This document shows, in pieces, positions 49,444-57,183 of a DNA stretch of 64,000 nucleotides. Below the pieces are notes generated by a model. That model was not told the origin of the DNA and searched no databases. It worked only from the letters and a program-made list of their open reading frames with translations. The position numbers and the translations under genes are program-made. The DNA is taken from NCBI GenBank assembly GCA_964369975.1, contig CAYJFZ010000001.1:124001-188000 (forward strand), read 5' to 3'. This DNA comes from RGIG3102 sp964369975 (GTDB taxonomy: Bacteria; Bacillota; Clostridia; Oscillospirales; Ruminococcaceae). Position 1 is the first letter of the stretch. Every line of letters starts with the position of its first letter.

Positions 49444-50283
49444 TCACTTGCATTTTAGAGTTACTGCTATTATCTCAGGGCGGTTAAACAGCCTAAAAGG
49501 AAAGGAAGAATTGCCAATACCACTACTGATAACTAAGGTGCTTTTATCTTTTGTTTTTATTCCTTTTGCATACTTTGCAAATAAGCCTTGGTCAGGCACA
49601 TATACTCCTATATCTGTAAAAGGTATATTAAATTGGCCTCCGTGAGTGTGCCCTGCAAAAATTAAATCATAGCCATTTTCAACATATTCTCTAAAATACT
49701 CAGGGCGATGAATTAATAAAATTTTAAAGGTATTATCAGCTACGGCTAAGCGCTTAATATGGTTTTTATAATTTTCTTTTTGCATTTTACTCGTTGTTTT
49801 ATTTGAGGATAAATTTTGGTCGCAAATACCTATTAAACTAATGATATCTCCATTATTATTTAGAGTGATTTTTTCATTTTCTAATAGCAGAGTTTTAGTA
49901 TTTTTTACCGTTTCTTTAAACTCTTGCAAGTTTTTTATTCTCACTTCGTGGTTGCCTAAAATATAATAAACTTTACATATTTCATTTAGGGCTATGAGTA
50001 ATTTTTCAGCTATTTTTATATCTGTTTTTCTTGAGTCGATAATGTCGCCTGTAAAAAAGATGTAGTCTGGTTTTTCTTTTTTTGCTATTTGTATTGTTTT
50101 TTCTAAACAGGGCTTTGAGTTGTGAAAGTCTGAGAGATGTAAAATTTTTACCCCATCAAAATTTTTAGGGATGTTCTCATTTTCAAATAGTAAGTTTATT
50201 GTTTTTATTCCATAGGTTTGCCAATATAAAAAGCCTAAAAGCAACACTATAAAAAACATACTACCTAAAACAATATTTACCAC
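49444..50283 (-). CDS. Membrane-anchored metallophosphoesterase, YkuE-like
   Basis: A 279-residue calcineurin-like phosphoesterase anchored by an N-terminal helix (residues 4-24). All metal motifs are intact: LHLSDFHNS (Asp, His; near 50), FFTGDIIDSR (near 77), LGNHEVR (near 112), LLIHRPEYF (near 190) and FAGHTHGGQFN (near 210). This is the YkuE/UDP-2,3-diacylglucosamine-hydrolase-like group, with the catalytic domain outside the membrane. The start codon is GTG (50283) after AAGGTGAAG. It lies 16 bp after pncB and is probably in the dacF-YiiX-pncB transcript. Confidence 0.9.
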   Translation of the reverse strand: MVNIVLGSMFFIVLLLGFLYWQTYGIKTINLLFENENIPKNFDGVKILHLSDFHNSKPCLEKTIQIAKKEKPDYIFFTGDIIDSRKTDIKIAEKLLIALNEICKVYYILGNHEVRIKNLQEFKETVKNTKTLLLENEKITLNNNGDIISLIGICDQNLSSNKTTSKMQKENYKNHIKRLAVADNTFKILLIHRPEYFREYVENGYDLIFAGHTHGGQFNIPFTDIGVYVPDQGLFAKYAKGIKTKDKSTLVISSGIGNSSFPFRLFNRPEIIAVTLKCK

Positions 50284-50299
50284 CGCTTCACCTTCTTTT

Positions 50300-51769
50300 T
50301 TAAAATTGTTTTTCTTCTAAAAGTCTTCTTTGTTCACTCCATAATTTCATAGAATAGTCAACATAATAAATATGCGCACTGTCTAATCTTTTTACTTCTT
50401 CCCATAGAGTTTTGATTTGCTCTTTAGTATACTGTCTTATATTTAATATTGTGGGCGAAGTATATATTCTTTTACCCTTATTAAAAATCTGCACTAATAA
50501 GGGCTTTAAGTTTACATTAGTTAAAGTCTTTTTCTTCCAAGGCTCTAAGGGGCTAAAAATTTCTATTTCTTCTAAGTGCATAACTTCTTCATCATAAATA
50601 GTTAAGTAATCCGCTAAAGCCTTGCCTGTTTCATTGCAAAAAATTCTATACACCTGTTTTTTATAAGGGATAGTTACTTTTTCAAAAGTTTCGCTTATTT
50701 TTATTTTCGGGATGTAGTTATCGCCATTTTTTATAGCTACAAGTTTATACACCCCACCTAAAACAGGTGTGGTACTACTCGTAATTAAATTTTCCCCAAC
50801 TCCAAAATAGTCAATTTTTGCATCATTTAAAAGTAGGTCTCTAATAGTATATTCATCCATTGAGTTTGATACTACTATTTTACAATCGCTATATCCTGCC
50901 TCATCCAGCATTATCCTTGCTTTTTTTGATAAGTAGGCTATATCACCGCTGTCTATTCTTATACCAACAGGGCGCTTATTAAGTGGCTTTAATATTTCAT
51001 CAAACACTTTTATAGCATTCACTACACCACTTTTTAATACATTATATGTATCTACTAACAAGGTGCAGTTATTAGGATAAATTTGTGCGTATCTTTTAAA
51101 AGCCTCGTATTCACAATCAAACATTTGCACCCAGCTATGCGCCATAGTACCAGAGGCTGGTATGCCCATATCTCTTTCGGATATAGTGTTAGAAGTAGCA
51201 GAACAACCAGCTATGAAAGCCGCTCTTGAGCCGTATACAGCAGCATCTACGCCTTGAGCTCTCCTTGCACCAAACTCTTGTACGCTTTTACCGTTTGCAC
51301 TTCTTACTATCCTATTTGCCTTTGTAGCTATTAGCGTTTGATGGTTAATTAAAATTAAGAGCATCGTTTCTATAAACTGCGCTTGGATAGCAGGCCCTTC
51401 TACTGTTATCATTGGCTCTTTTGGAAAAACAGGCGTGCCCTCAGGCATAGCCCAAACACTACATTCAAATTTAAAATTCTTTAAATAGTCTAAAAAACCT
51501 TCGCTAAAAATATCCTTACTTCTTAAATACTCAATGTCATTTTCGCTAAAAGATAAGTTTTCAAGATAATTTATCACCTGCTCTAAGCCGCAGCTAATAG
51601 CAAAGCCACCATCATCGGGCACCTTTCTAAAAAACAAATCAAACACACTCACTGTGTCTCTATGCTCACTTAAAAACATACCGTTCGCCATAGTTAATTC
51701 ATAAAAATCAACTAAGATAGTTAAGTTTCTTTTATCTGTTATTGTGAATTCACTGTTTTGAATACTCAT
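50300..51769 (-). CDS. pncB: Nicotinate phosphoribosyltransferase
   Basis: Converts nicotinate, PRPP and ATP to nicotinate mononucleotide for NAD salvage. Features are TILVDFYELTMANGMF near the N-terminus, EFGARRAQG and the catalytic His in ASGTMAHSWVQMF (near residue 200), RIDSGDIAYLSKKAR, and the VSNSMDEYTIRDLL and FGVGENLITSS segments of the PRPP-binding half. The long 489-residue form is usual in Firmicutes. I place the start at 51769, 4 bp after AGGG; it overlaps the preceding gene by 20 bp. An upstream start at 51802 would lie deeper within that gene. Confidence 0.95.
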   Translation of the reverse strand: MSIQNSEFTITDKRNLTILVDFYELTMANGMFLSEHRDTVSVFDLFFRKVPDDGGFAISCGLEQVINYLENLSFSENDIEYLRSKDIFSEGFLDYLKNFKFECSVWAMPEGTPVFPKEPMITVEGPAIQAQFIETMLLILINHQTLIATKANRIVRSANGKSVQEFGARRAQGVDAAVYGSRAAFIAGCSATSNTISERDMGIPASGTMAHSWVQMFDCEYEAFKRYAQIYPNNCTLLVDTYNVLKSGVVNAIKVFDEILKPLNKRPVGIRIDSGDIAYLSKKARIMLDEAGYSDCKIVVSNSMDEYTIRDLLLNDAKIDYFGVGENLITSSTTPVLGGVYKLVAIKNGDNYIPKIKISETFEKVTIPYKKQVYRIFCNETGKALADYLTIYDEEVMHLEEIEIFSPLEPWKKKTLTNVNLKPLLVQIFNKGKRIYTSPTILNIRQYTKEQIKTLWEEVKRLDSAHIYYVDYSMKLWSEQRRLLEEKQF

Positions 51770-52277
51770 AATTCCCTGCATCTCCTTCATATATCTTCTC
51801 AAAATTAAATTGATAATAGTCCTCAGGATAGATTAGTGAATAGTCTTTATTAAATGGTAGTATATCTTTAAGTAAGTAAGCTGTAAAAACGCTACACACA
51901 TATTGATTTTTAGGTGTGTATTTTATGCCCATCATCATCAAAGGCATTTGAAAAACACCGTATTTATACTTTAGTGGCTCTTTTATGAAAGGCTGCAATT
52001 TTTCTTGTATTTGATTGAACTCTTCATCTTTTACACTAAACTTTAATACGCATATTTTTGTATTTGGGTGAAGGCCAAAAAAGCCACTTTTCACCCCTTC
52101 TGTTATAAAGCCTGCTGGGAACATATACTTTGGATTTCTTCTGCCAAAAGAATAAAAAACATCTAATGACTCTGTAAAGGAAATCGAGGTATGGTTATAG
52201 TATTTTTTTGTGAATATTCTTATTGCTCTGGCTAAAATTGTGTGCGAGCGAGATAGGACTATAAATACATCTTTCAT
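51750..52277 (-). CDS. YiiX-like permuted papain-fold (NlpC/P60 superfamily) protein
   Basis: A 175-residue protein of the YiiX/YebB-like permuted NlpC/P60 group. The motif YYNHTSISF (His near residue 28) and, later, NQYVCSVFTAYLLKD (Cys near 129) are the permuted His-then-Cys order of that superfamily. No signal peptide is present. Members are thought to be peptidases, amidases or acyltransferases; the target is unknown. It is 2 bp after dacF and overlaps pncB by 20 bp, so it belongs to that operon. The alternative is a non-catalytic member; without a structure model I am only fairly sure. Confidence 0.68.
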   Translation of the reverse strand: MKDVFIVLSRSHTILARAIRIFTKKYYNHTSISFTESLDVFYSFGRRNPKYMFPAGFITEGVKSGFFGLHPNTKICVLKFSVKDEEFNQIQEKLQPFIKEPLKYKYGVFQMPLMMMGIKYTPKNQYVCSVFTAYLLKDILPFNKDYSLIYPEDYYQFNFEKIYEGDAGNYEYSKQ

Positions 52278-52279
52278 AA

Positions 52280-53596
52280 TTACTTCTTCTTTCTTATAAT
52301 TTTATTCATTTTCTTTTGCCTGTTTATTTTAGAATAAATATAAATTGAATAAACTGCGCCTAAAGTTAGAGTTACTGCTATAACTACCCAAAAGTATAAA
52401 GATGAGAATATCTCTCCTACTTTTTCAATTAGATACACTAAGATATCTCTTTCATAGCTTTGGGCTGCTGCAAGCTCGCTAACGCCTACTAACTCCCCTG
52501 CTAAATAATATTCAATACTGCCTACTACATCACCTTTTTCAATAGGCGCTGTTACAAAGTCTGGCAAGTTTGTTTTTACTTGAAAACTTGTATGGTCAAC
52601 ATTATTTGGTAAAACGCTCATTACCTCTGTATTAGGATATAGCATAAGAGCATCAGTTTCATTTGTGTATTTTAATTGCACTTCACCGGCTGGCAAATCT
52701 AAACTATTAGCACTTCTTAAAGTGTAGTTTTCAAAAAAATAGCTCATTATAATATCTGTTGTATAAAAAGAAGCTCTTTCTTTATAGTCATCTGCGCCTA
52801 TTACTACTAAAATATAGCTTTCGCCATTGTCTTTACAAACAGTTACAAAGTTGTTGCCTACTTCGGGTAAAGAGCCTGTCTTCATCCCGTTTATATAGGG
52901 CTGATAAAACTCAGAACTTTTATACTGCATAGATATACTGCTATAAATATTATAAGCGCTTGAATGCATAGTATTTACTGGCAATGTATACTGCGTGCTC
53001 GTAGCAATTTCCATAAAGCCTGGGGTTTCATAGCAAGCCTTTGCTAATAAATACATATCGTAAGCTGAGGTATAGTGATCATCAAAAAATAAGCCATGGG
53101 CATTTGTAAAGTTAGTATTATCCATACCCAATTTTTCGGCTTCTGTATTCATCATCATAAAGAAATTTTCAAGGTTACCGCCGCCTAAGTAGTCCGCTAA
53201 TATGCTCGCTGCTTCGTTGGCACTCGGCAGTAATGTTGCGTATAATAAATCCCTTGCTGATAAGGTTTCCCCTGCCCAGATATCAGCAGTAGAACCACCC
53301 ATTCCATATAATTCATCATAGATGTACCTTGGGGCAGTTATCATTGTATTATCTAAATCGTCTATATATTTAAAAGCTAAATAGCTTGTCATTAGTTTTG
53401 TAAGTGAGGCTGGGATAAATTCCTCGTGCATATTTTTTTCTAAAATAATCTCCCCTGTATCAATACTTACTAATACATAACTTTTAGCATCTACCTCAAA
53501 AGGTAATTCATATCTTGCCTCATTTGCAAAGGCATTAACAGATAAAAAAGATGTTAAAATTATTGCTACTAATATAATATTTATTATTTTTTTCAT
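52280..53596 (-). CDS. dacF: D-alanyl-D-alanine carboxypeptidase, DacF/PBP5 type (S11)
   Basis: Membrane-bound serine carboxypeptidase that trims peptidoglycan stem peptides. A signal peptide (residues 1-25, FLSVNAFA-NEA) leads to the S11 domain with active-site SLTK, SAN in LLPSANEAASIL, and KTGS in MKTGSLPEVGNNFV. A PBP5-type C-terminal beta domain follows, and a C-terminal membrane helix (YFWVVIAVTLTLGAVYSIYIY) with a Lys-rich end anchors it. I use the ATG at 53596 with AAAAGG upstream, rather than 53614, because the signal peptide then starts with MKKIINI. First gene of the dacF-YiiX-pncB-phosphoesterase run. Confidence 0.94.
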   Translation of the reverse strand: MKKIINIILVAIILTSFLSVNAFANEARYELPFEVDAKSYVLVSIDTGEIILEKNMHEEFIPASLTKLMTSYLAFKYIDDLDNTMITAPRYIYDELYGMGGSTADIWAGETLSARDLLYATLLPSANEAASILADYLGGGNLENFFMMMNTEAEKLGMDNTNFTNAHGLFFDDHYTSAYDMYLLAKACYETPGFMEIATSTQYTLPVNTMHSSAYNIYSSISMQYKSSEFYQPYINGMKTGSLPEVGNNFVTVCKDNGESYILVVIGADDYKERASFYTTDIIMSYFFENYTLRSANSLDLPAGEVQLKYTNETDALMLYPNTEVMSVLPNNVDHTSFQVKTNLPDFVTAPIEKGDVVGSIEYYLAGELVGVSELAAAQSYERDILVYLIEKVGEIFSSLYFWVVIAVTLTLGAVYSIYIYSKINRQKKMNKIIRKKK

Positions 53597-53691
53597 ATAG
53601 ACATTCCTTTTCATATTGGGTATAATATATTTATAATTAATTTAGTATAACATATAAATGTGTACTTATAAAGTGAAACAAAGGTGATAAA

Positions 53692-54345
53692 ATGATTTTT
53701 TTAACAGCAGATACACATCAAGATATAGATCATATAATTTCAAAGTCAACAAAGCATATCAAAATAGGTGATACCTTGATTGTTTTAGGTGACTTTGGCT
53801 TTGTGTGGAACAATAGTAGTGAAGAAAAGAAAATCCTTAAAAAACTTGCAAAACAGCCCTTTAAGATTTTATTTATAGATGGTACTAAGGATAATATGCA
53901 AGTTATTAATTCTTATAATACAGTAAAGTACAACGGCGCTATGGCTAACGAGATAGTAAAAAATAAAATTTACTATATTAAAAGAGGTGAAGTTTTAGAA
54001 ATTGAAGGCAAAAAGCTACTGTGTTTTGGTGGCTATGAAAGCGATGATATTGACTTTTCAATATCTGATATCGCCCCTACTGAAGAAGATTTTAATAATT
54101 GCACTAAGAATTTATTAAGGCATGATTATAAAGTAGATTACATACTTACTCACGCACCTTGCGCAACTATTGAAAGATTTTTGAATCTTGATAGTGTTGC
54201 TATTAATAATACAGGGCTTTATTTAGATGAAGTTTATGAAAAATGCGAGTATATTCGCTGGTATTTAGGCTGGTATCATCAAGATAAATTTGTATCACAA
54301 AAAGCTCAGTTAGTGTATACAGATATTTACACTTTAAACGATTAG
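53692..54345 (+). CDS. Calcineurin-like phosphoesterase with degenerate metal motifs
   Basis: A 217-residue homologue of small Firmicutes metallophosphoesterases. Motif I (TADTHQD, Asp7, His9) and motif II (GDFG, Asp34) are present. The GNHE motif is replaced by GTKD (Thr65, Lys66) and the GHxH motif by GWYH (Trp194, His196). THAP (His154) is kept. With Asn and two His of the bimetal site missing, catalysis is doubtful. A binding or regulatory function is an inference. AAGGTG lies ahead of the ATG. It is divergent from dacF and convergent with a small membrane protein gene. Confidence 0.82.
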   Translation: MIFLTADTHQDIDHIISKSTKHIKIGDTLIVLGDFGFVWNNSSEEKKILKKLAKQPFKILFIDGTKDNMQVINSYNTVKYNGAMANEIVKNKIYYIKRGEVLEIEGKKLLCFGGYESDDIDFSISDIAPTEEDFNNCTKNLLRHDYKVDYILTHAPCATIERFLNLDSVAINNTGLYLDEVYEKCEYIRWYLGWYHQDKFVSQKAQLVYTDIYTLND

Positions 54346-54349
54346 TTTA

Positions 54350-54517
54350 TTATTCACCCTCATTAAAGAAATTATCATCACTATCATCTTTGGGGAGTAA
54401 TTTATTTTTAGCAAATTTATACACTAAAAAATAAATAATGCTAAAAGCGATAATAAGCCCTATCCAAAAACCTAAGGGAATGTATTGAAAATCCTCTATT
54501 GTAAAACTTAAAAACAT
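54350..54517 (-). CDS. Small single-pass membrane protein (55 residues)
   Basis: A short open frame with AAAAAGG 11 bp ahead of an ATG at 54517. The product starts MFLSFTIEDFQYIPLG, continues with one hydrophobic helix (FWIGLIIAFSIIYFLVYKF, about residues 17-35), a basic stop-transfer (AKNK) and an acidic tail (PKDDSDDNFFNEGE). The helix-and-charge pattern is what real small membrane proteins show, though no family is recognised. It fills the space between the phosphoesterase-like gene and the rplL terminator. Confidence 0.6.
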   Translation of the reverse strand: MFLSFTIEDFQYIPLGFWIGLIIAFSIIYFLVYKFAKNKLLPKDDSDDNFFNEGE

Positions 54518-54599
54518 TGTATTTATATCCTTTTTATTTTCATTATAATTATAGATAAATTATAGCATATTTATATTTTAAAATAAATACATAATAAAA

Positions 54600-54632
54600 A
54601 AACGACTTTACTATAGTAAAGTCGTTTAATTT
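54600..54632 (-). terminator. Terminator of the rplJ-rplL operon
   Basis: A perfect 14-bp palindrome (54600-54613 with 54614-54627) with a T tract on the minus strand. Confidence 0.88.
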
Positions 54633-54650
54633 TTTAAGAGAGAATGTTGA

Positions 54651-55025
54651 TTATTTTAATTCAACTTTTGCGCCAGCTTCTTCTAATTTTGCTTTGATTT
54701 CTTCAGCTTCTGCTTTTGCAACTGCTTCTTTAATTGTTTTAGGTGCGCCGTCAACTAATTCTTTTGACTCTTTTAAGCCTAAACCTGTGATTTCTTTAAC
54801 CACTTTGATAACGCCCATTTTTGAAGCGCCTGCGTCAGCTAAAACAACATCAAATTCTGATTTTTCTTCTGCTGCGCCGCCTGCTGCTGCACCACCAGCT
54901 ACCACTACAGGAGCTGCTGCTGTAACACCGAATTCTTCTTCTATAGCTGATACTAATTCAGCTAATTCTAAAACTGTTAAAGTTTTGATTTCATCAATAA
55001 ATTTTGTAATTTTTTCGCTTGCCAT
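54651..55025 (-). CDS. rplL: Ribosomal protein L7/L12
   Basis: Stalk protein of the 50S subunit that recruits translation factors. The N-terminal dimerisation domain (residues 1-35), an Ala/Gly-rich hinge (APVVVAGGAAAGGAA) and the C-terminal factor-binding domain with GLGLKESKELVDGAPKTIKE (about 86-105) are all present. At 124 residues it is of normal size. AGGAGG lies ahead of the ATG. It is 49 bp after rplJ and is followed directly by a terminator; rpoB, its usual next gene, is not adjacent here. Confidence 0.98.
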   Translation of the reverse strand: MASEKITKFIDEIKTLTVLELAELVSAIEEEFGVTAAAPVVVAGGAAAGGAAEEKSEFDVVLADAGASKMGVIKVVKEITGLGLKESKELVDGAPKTIKEAVAKAEAEEIKAKLEEAGAKVELK

Positions 55026-55074
55026 TTTTAATTTCCTCCGATTAATTTTAATAATTTGTTTTTAGCTTAAAATA

Positions 55075-55590
55075 TTAAGCTGATTGTTCTTCTTTTTGTG
55101 TTTTAACTGCATCGATAGCACATGCAAGACCACGTAGGTTGCCTGTAAGTGCTGATAAAAGCATTGATAGTAAGCCTTCTCTGCTTGGTAATGTAGCTAA
55201 TCTGTTTACGCTGTCGATATCTAAAACTTCGCCGTCCATATAGCCTGTTTTAATAGAAAAGCTTGCATCTTTATGTTCTTGACAGAATTTATAAAGAACT
55301 CTTGCTGCTGCTATTGGATCTTCTTGGCTTGATAAAGCTAAAGCTGTTGTACCAGCTAAATGATTAGACATACCCTCGATACTGCTATCTTTAATTGCAA
55401 GTTTTAATAAAGTGTTTTTAACAACTTCGTAGTTTACGCCAGCTTCTCTTAGCTCTTTTCTTAAAACTGTATCTTCTTCAACAGTGATACCACCGTAGTT
55501 GAAAACAACACCGCCTTGAGCTGCCTCGATTTTTCCTTTAAGCGTATTTACATATTCTTGCTTTTGTGATAGGATTTTTTCGCTTGCCAA
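55075..55590 (-). CDS. rplJ: Ribosomal protein L10
   Basis: Base of the 50S stalk that carries L7/L12 dimers. The sequence ASEKILSQKQEYVNTLKGKI and NYGGITVEEDTVLRKELREA are typical of L10. I propose a TTG start at 55590, since GAGAGGTGAG lies 6 bp ahead of it; a GTG at 55599 would fall inside that ribosome binding site and adds only three residues. The product then begins MASEKIL and has 171 residues. The mRNA carries the L10 leader and an attenuator. Confidence 0.97.
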   Translation of the reverse strand: MASEKILSQKQEYVNTLKGKIEAAQGGVVFNYGGITVEEDTVLRKELREAGVNYEVVKNTLLKLAIKDSSIEGMSNHLAGTTALALSSQEDPIAAARVLYKFCQEHKDASFSIKTGYMDGEVLDIDSVNRLATLPSREGLLSMLLSALTGNLRGLACAIDAVKTQKEEQSA

Positions 55591-55660
55591 TATTCTCACC
55601 TCTCTTAATAGTAGTAATATTATAAATTTTATAATATTTTTATACGCTGTACAAATAAAA

Positions 55661-55692
55661 ATGCTTATTTTTCAAAAGAGAAAAATAAGCAT
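55661..55692 (-). terminator. Attenuator terminator in the rplJ leader
   Basis: ATGCTTATTTTTC (55661-55673) pairs with GAAAAATAAGCAT (55680-55692), followed on the minus strand by TTTTTATTTG. It lies between the L10-binding leader and rplJ. Confidence 0.85.
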
Positions 55693-55714
55693 AATAAATT
55701 AAATATTTATCGCT

Positions 55715-55790
55715 TTAATTCTCGGTAGGCTATTATTCTTAAAGAATAAAGATTATGCTATTGCACCTACTGTCTTTGAACAGCATTAAT
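55715..55790 (-). ncRNA. Ribosomal protein L10 leader (autoregulatory RNA)
   Basis: On the minus strand AAGACAGTAGGTGC (55776-55763) and GCCTACCGAGA (55730-55720) bracket a hairpin-rich segment. These are the conserved parts of the L10 leader of Firmicutes, where L10(L7/L12) binds its own mRNA. With the terminator at 55661-55692 it would attenuate rplJ-rplL transcription when L10 is in excess. Confidence 0.88.
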
Positions 55791-55819
55791 ATTATATAAT
55801 AATATAATCCGTTTGTCAA
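55791..55819 (-). promoter_or_regulatory. Promoter of the rplJ-rplL transcript
   Basis: Minus strand: perfect TTGACA (55819-55814), 17 bp, perfect TATAAT (55796-55791). The start point is right at the L10 leader. Confidence 0.92.
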
Positions 55820-55856
55820 TAATTTTATTTTAAAAATTGTTTTATTTTGTATAAAA

Positions 55857-55884
55857 AAAGAAAGATTAAAACTAATCTTTCTTT
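55857..55884 (-). terminator. Terminator of the rplK-rplA operon
   Basis: A perfect 12-bp stem (55857-55868 with 55873-55884), followed on the minus strand by T residues. It separates L1 from the L10 transcript. Confidence 0.88.
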
Positions 55885-55893
55885 TTAATTTAA

Positions 55894-56589
55894 TTATACA
55901 CCAAATTTTGCGTTGTTTAATTTGATACCAGGGCCCATTGTTGTTGCAATTGAGCAAGAACGAAGGTATTGACCTTTAGCTGCTGCTGGCTTTGCTTTAA
56001 CAATAGCATCCATAACTGCTGCAATGTTTTCTGCTAATTTATCTTTACCAAAACTTGCTTTACCTACTGGTACATGAATGATGTTAGCTTTATCTAAACG
56101 ATATTCAATTTTACCAGCTTTAGCTTCTGCTACAGCTTGTGCTACATTTTGTGTAACAGTACCTGCTTTAGGGTTTGGCATTAAGCCTCTTGGACCTAAA
56201 ACTCTACCTAAACGACCTACTAAGCCCATCATATCAGGTGTTGTGATTAATACATCAAAATCCATGAAGTTTTCATTTTGGATTTTAGCTACTAATTCTT
56301 CAGAACCAACGATTTCAGCGCCAGCTTCTAATGCTTGCTTTTCAGCATCGCCTTTAGCGATAACTAAAACCTTAACATCTTTACCAGTACCGTGTGGTAG
56401 TACAACAGCACCTCTTACTTGTTGGTCAGCGTGACGAGAGTCAACACCTAAACGAACATGTAATTCTACTGTTTCATCAAATTTTGCTTTTGCTGTGCTT
56501 GTGCAAACTTCACAAGCCTCTTCTAAGTCGTATAACTTTGTTTTATCTACAAGTTTTACGCTATCTAAATATTTTTTACCATGTTTCAT
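55894..56589 (-). CDS. rplA: Ribosomal protein L1
   Basis: L1-stalk protein that moves the E-site tRNA and represses its own operon by binding mRNA. Typical segments are KHGKKYLDSVKLVD at the N-terminus, VVLPHGTGKDVKVLV, the signature LGRVLGPRGLMPNPKAGTV (about residues 128-146) and SIATTMGPGIKLN at the C-terminus. At 231 residues it is standard. AGGAGG lies before the ATG, at the base of a hairpin with the motif GTGGGAGGAT...ACCAC (56602-56627), a likely regulatory site. Confidence 0.98.
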   Translation of the reverse strand: MKHGKKYLDSVKLVDKTKLYDLEEACEVCTSTAKAKFDETVELHVRLGVDSRHADQQVRGAVVLPHGTGKDVKVLVIAKGDAEKQALEAGAEIVGSEELVAKIQNENFMDFDVLITTPDMMGLVGRLGRVLGPRGLMPNPKAGTVTQNVAQAVAEAKAGKIEYRLDKANIIHVPVGKASFGKDKLAENIAAVMDAIVKAKPAAAKGQYLRSCSIATTMGPGIKLNNAKFGV

Positions 56590-56601
56590 AATTGTCCTCC
56601 T

Positions 56602-56627
56602 GTGGTCAAACGGAAATATCCTCCCAC
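56602..56627 (-). promoter_or_regulatory. Hairpin motif before rplA (copy 2 of GTGGGAGGAT...ACCAC)
   Basis: On the minus strand GTGGGAGGATATTTCCG is followed by TTTGACCAC: outer GTGG pairs with CCAC and inner GGA with TCC. The same core stands before rplK. Probable L1-binding autoregulatory site (inference). Confidence 0.5.
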
Positions 56628-56643
56628 TATAATAATTAGCCTA

Positions 56644-57069
56644 TTATTCTTCTACTGTAACGCCCATACTACGAGCTGTGCCTGCTATCATTGACATAGC
56701 GCTATCGATGTTCGCTGCGTTTAAGTCAGGCATTTTTATTTCGGCAATTTTGCGAACTTGATCTTTTGTTAATTGACCAACTTTAGTTTTATTAGGCTCA
56801 CCAGAACCTGATTCAATACCTAATTCTTTTCTTATTAGAACTGGTGCAGGTGGTGTTTTTGTAATAAAACTGAATGAACGGTCAGCGTAAACTGTGATAA
56901 CAACAGGAATGATGTATCCCATATCTTTTTGAGTTCTTTCGTTGAACTCTTTTGTAAACGCCATAATGTTAACACCGTGTTGACCTAATGCAGGACCAAC
57001 TGGTGGTGCTGGATTTGCTTTACCAGCTTCGATTTGAAGCTTGATATATCCACTTACTTTTTGAGCCAT
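56644..57069 (-). CDS. rplK: Ribosomal protein L11
   Basis: 50S protein of the GTPase-associated centre, binding 23S rRNA with L10-L12. The N-terminal proline helix GKANPAPPVGPALGQHGVNI (residues 17-36) and C-terminal rRNA-binding domain with KMPDLNAANIDSAMSMIAGTARSMG (in parts: MPDLNAANIDSAM and AGTARSMG) are typical. At 141 residues it is standard. AGGAGG lies before the ATG; 114 bp separate it from nusG and contain two hairpins. Confidence 0.98.
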   Translation of the reverse strand: MAQKVSGYIKLQIEAGKANPAPPVGPALGQHGVNIMAFTKEFNERTQKDMGYIIPVVITVYADRSFSFITKTPPAPVLIRKELGIESGSGEPNKTKVGQLTKDQVRKIAEIKMPDLNAANIDSAMSMIAGTARSMGVTVEE

Positions 57070-57089
57070 AATTAAATTCCTCCGTTTTT

Positions 57090-57142
57090 GTGGTAAGCTG
57101 ACGGATAATTGCTTATCCTCCCACGGGCAAAGTTCTTTGCCC
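57090..57142 (-). promoter_or_regulatory. Hairpins before rplK (copy 1 of GTGGGAGGAT...ACCAC)
   Basis: Minus strand 57124-57090 begins GTGGGAGGATAAG and ends GCTTACCAC; outer GTGG/CCAC and inner GGATAA/TTATCC pair. Just upstream, GGGCAAAG and CTTTGCCC (57125-57142) form a second strong hairpin without a T tract, so it is not a terminator. Confidence 0.5.
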
Positions 57143-57183
57143 TAAATGTATATCTTGACTCTTACCTTTTTTAATTTGATTGC

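Noticed and set aside
55739..55957. A 72-codon minus-strand frame over the L10 leader and the end of rplA
   Set aside because: It overlaps the rplA terminator, a consensus promoter and the L10 leader, and its product looks random (Ile/Lys/Asn rich).
56078..56434. A 118-codon plus-strand frame opposite rplA
   Set aside because: Antisense shadow of a highly conserved ribosomal protein gene.
57125..57142. GGGCAAAG/CTTTGCCC hairpin as a terminator between nusG and rplK
   Set aside because: No T tract follows on the minus strand, and rplK has no clear promoter of its own after it; it is more likely part of a leader.
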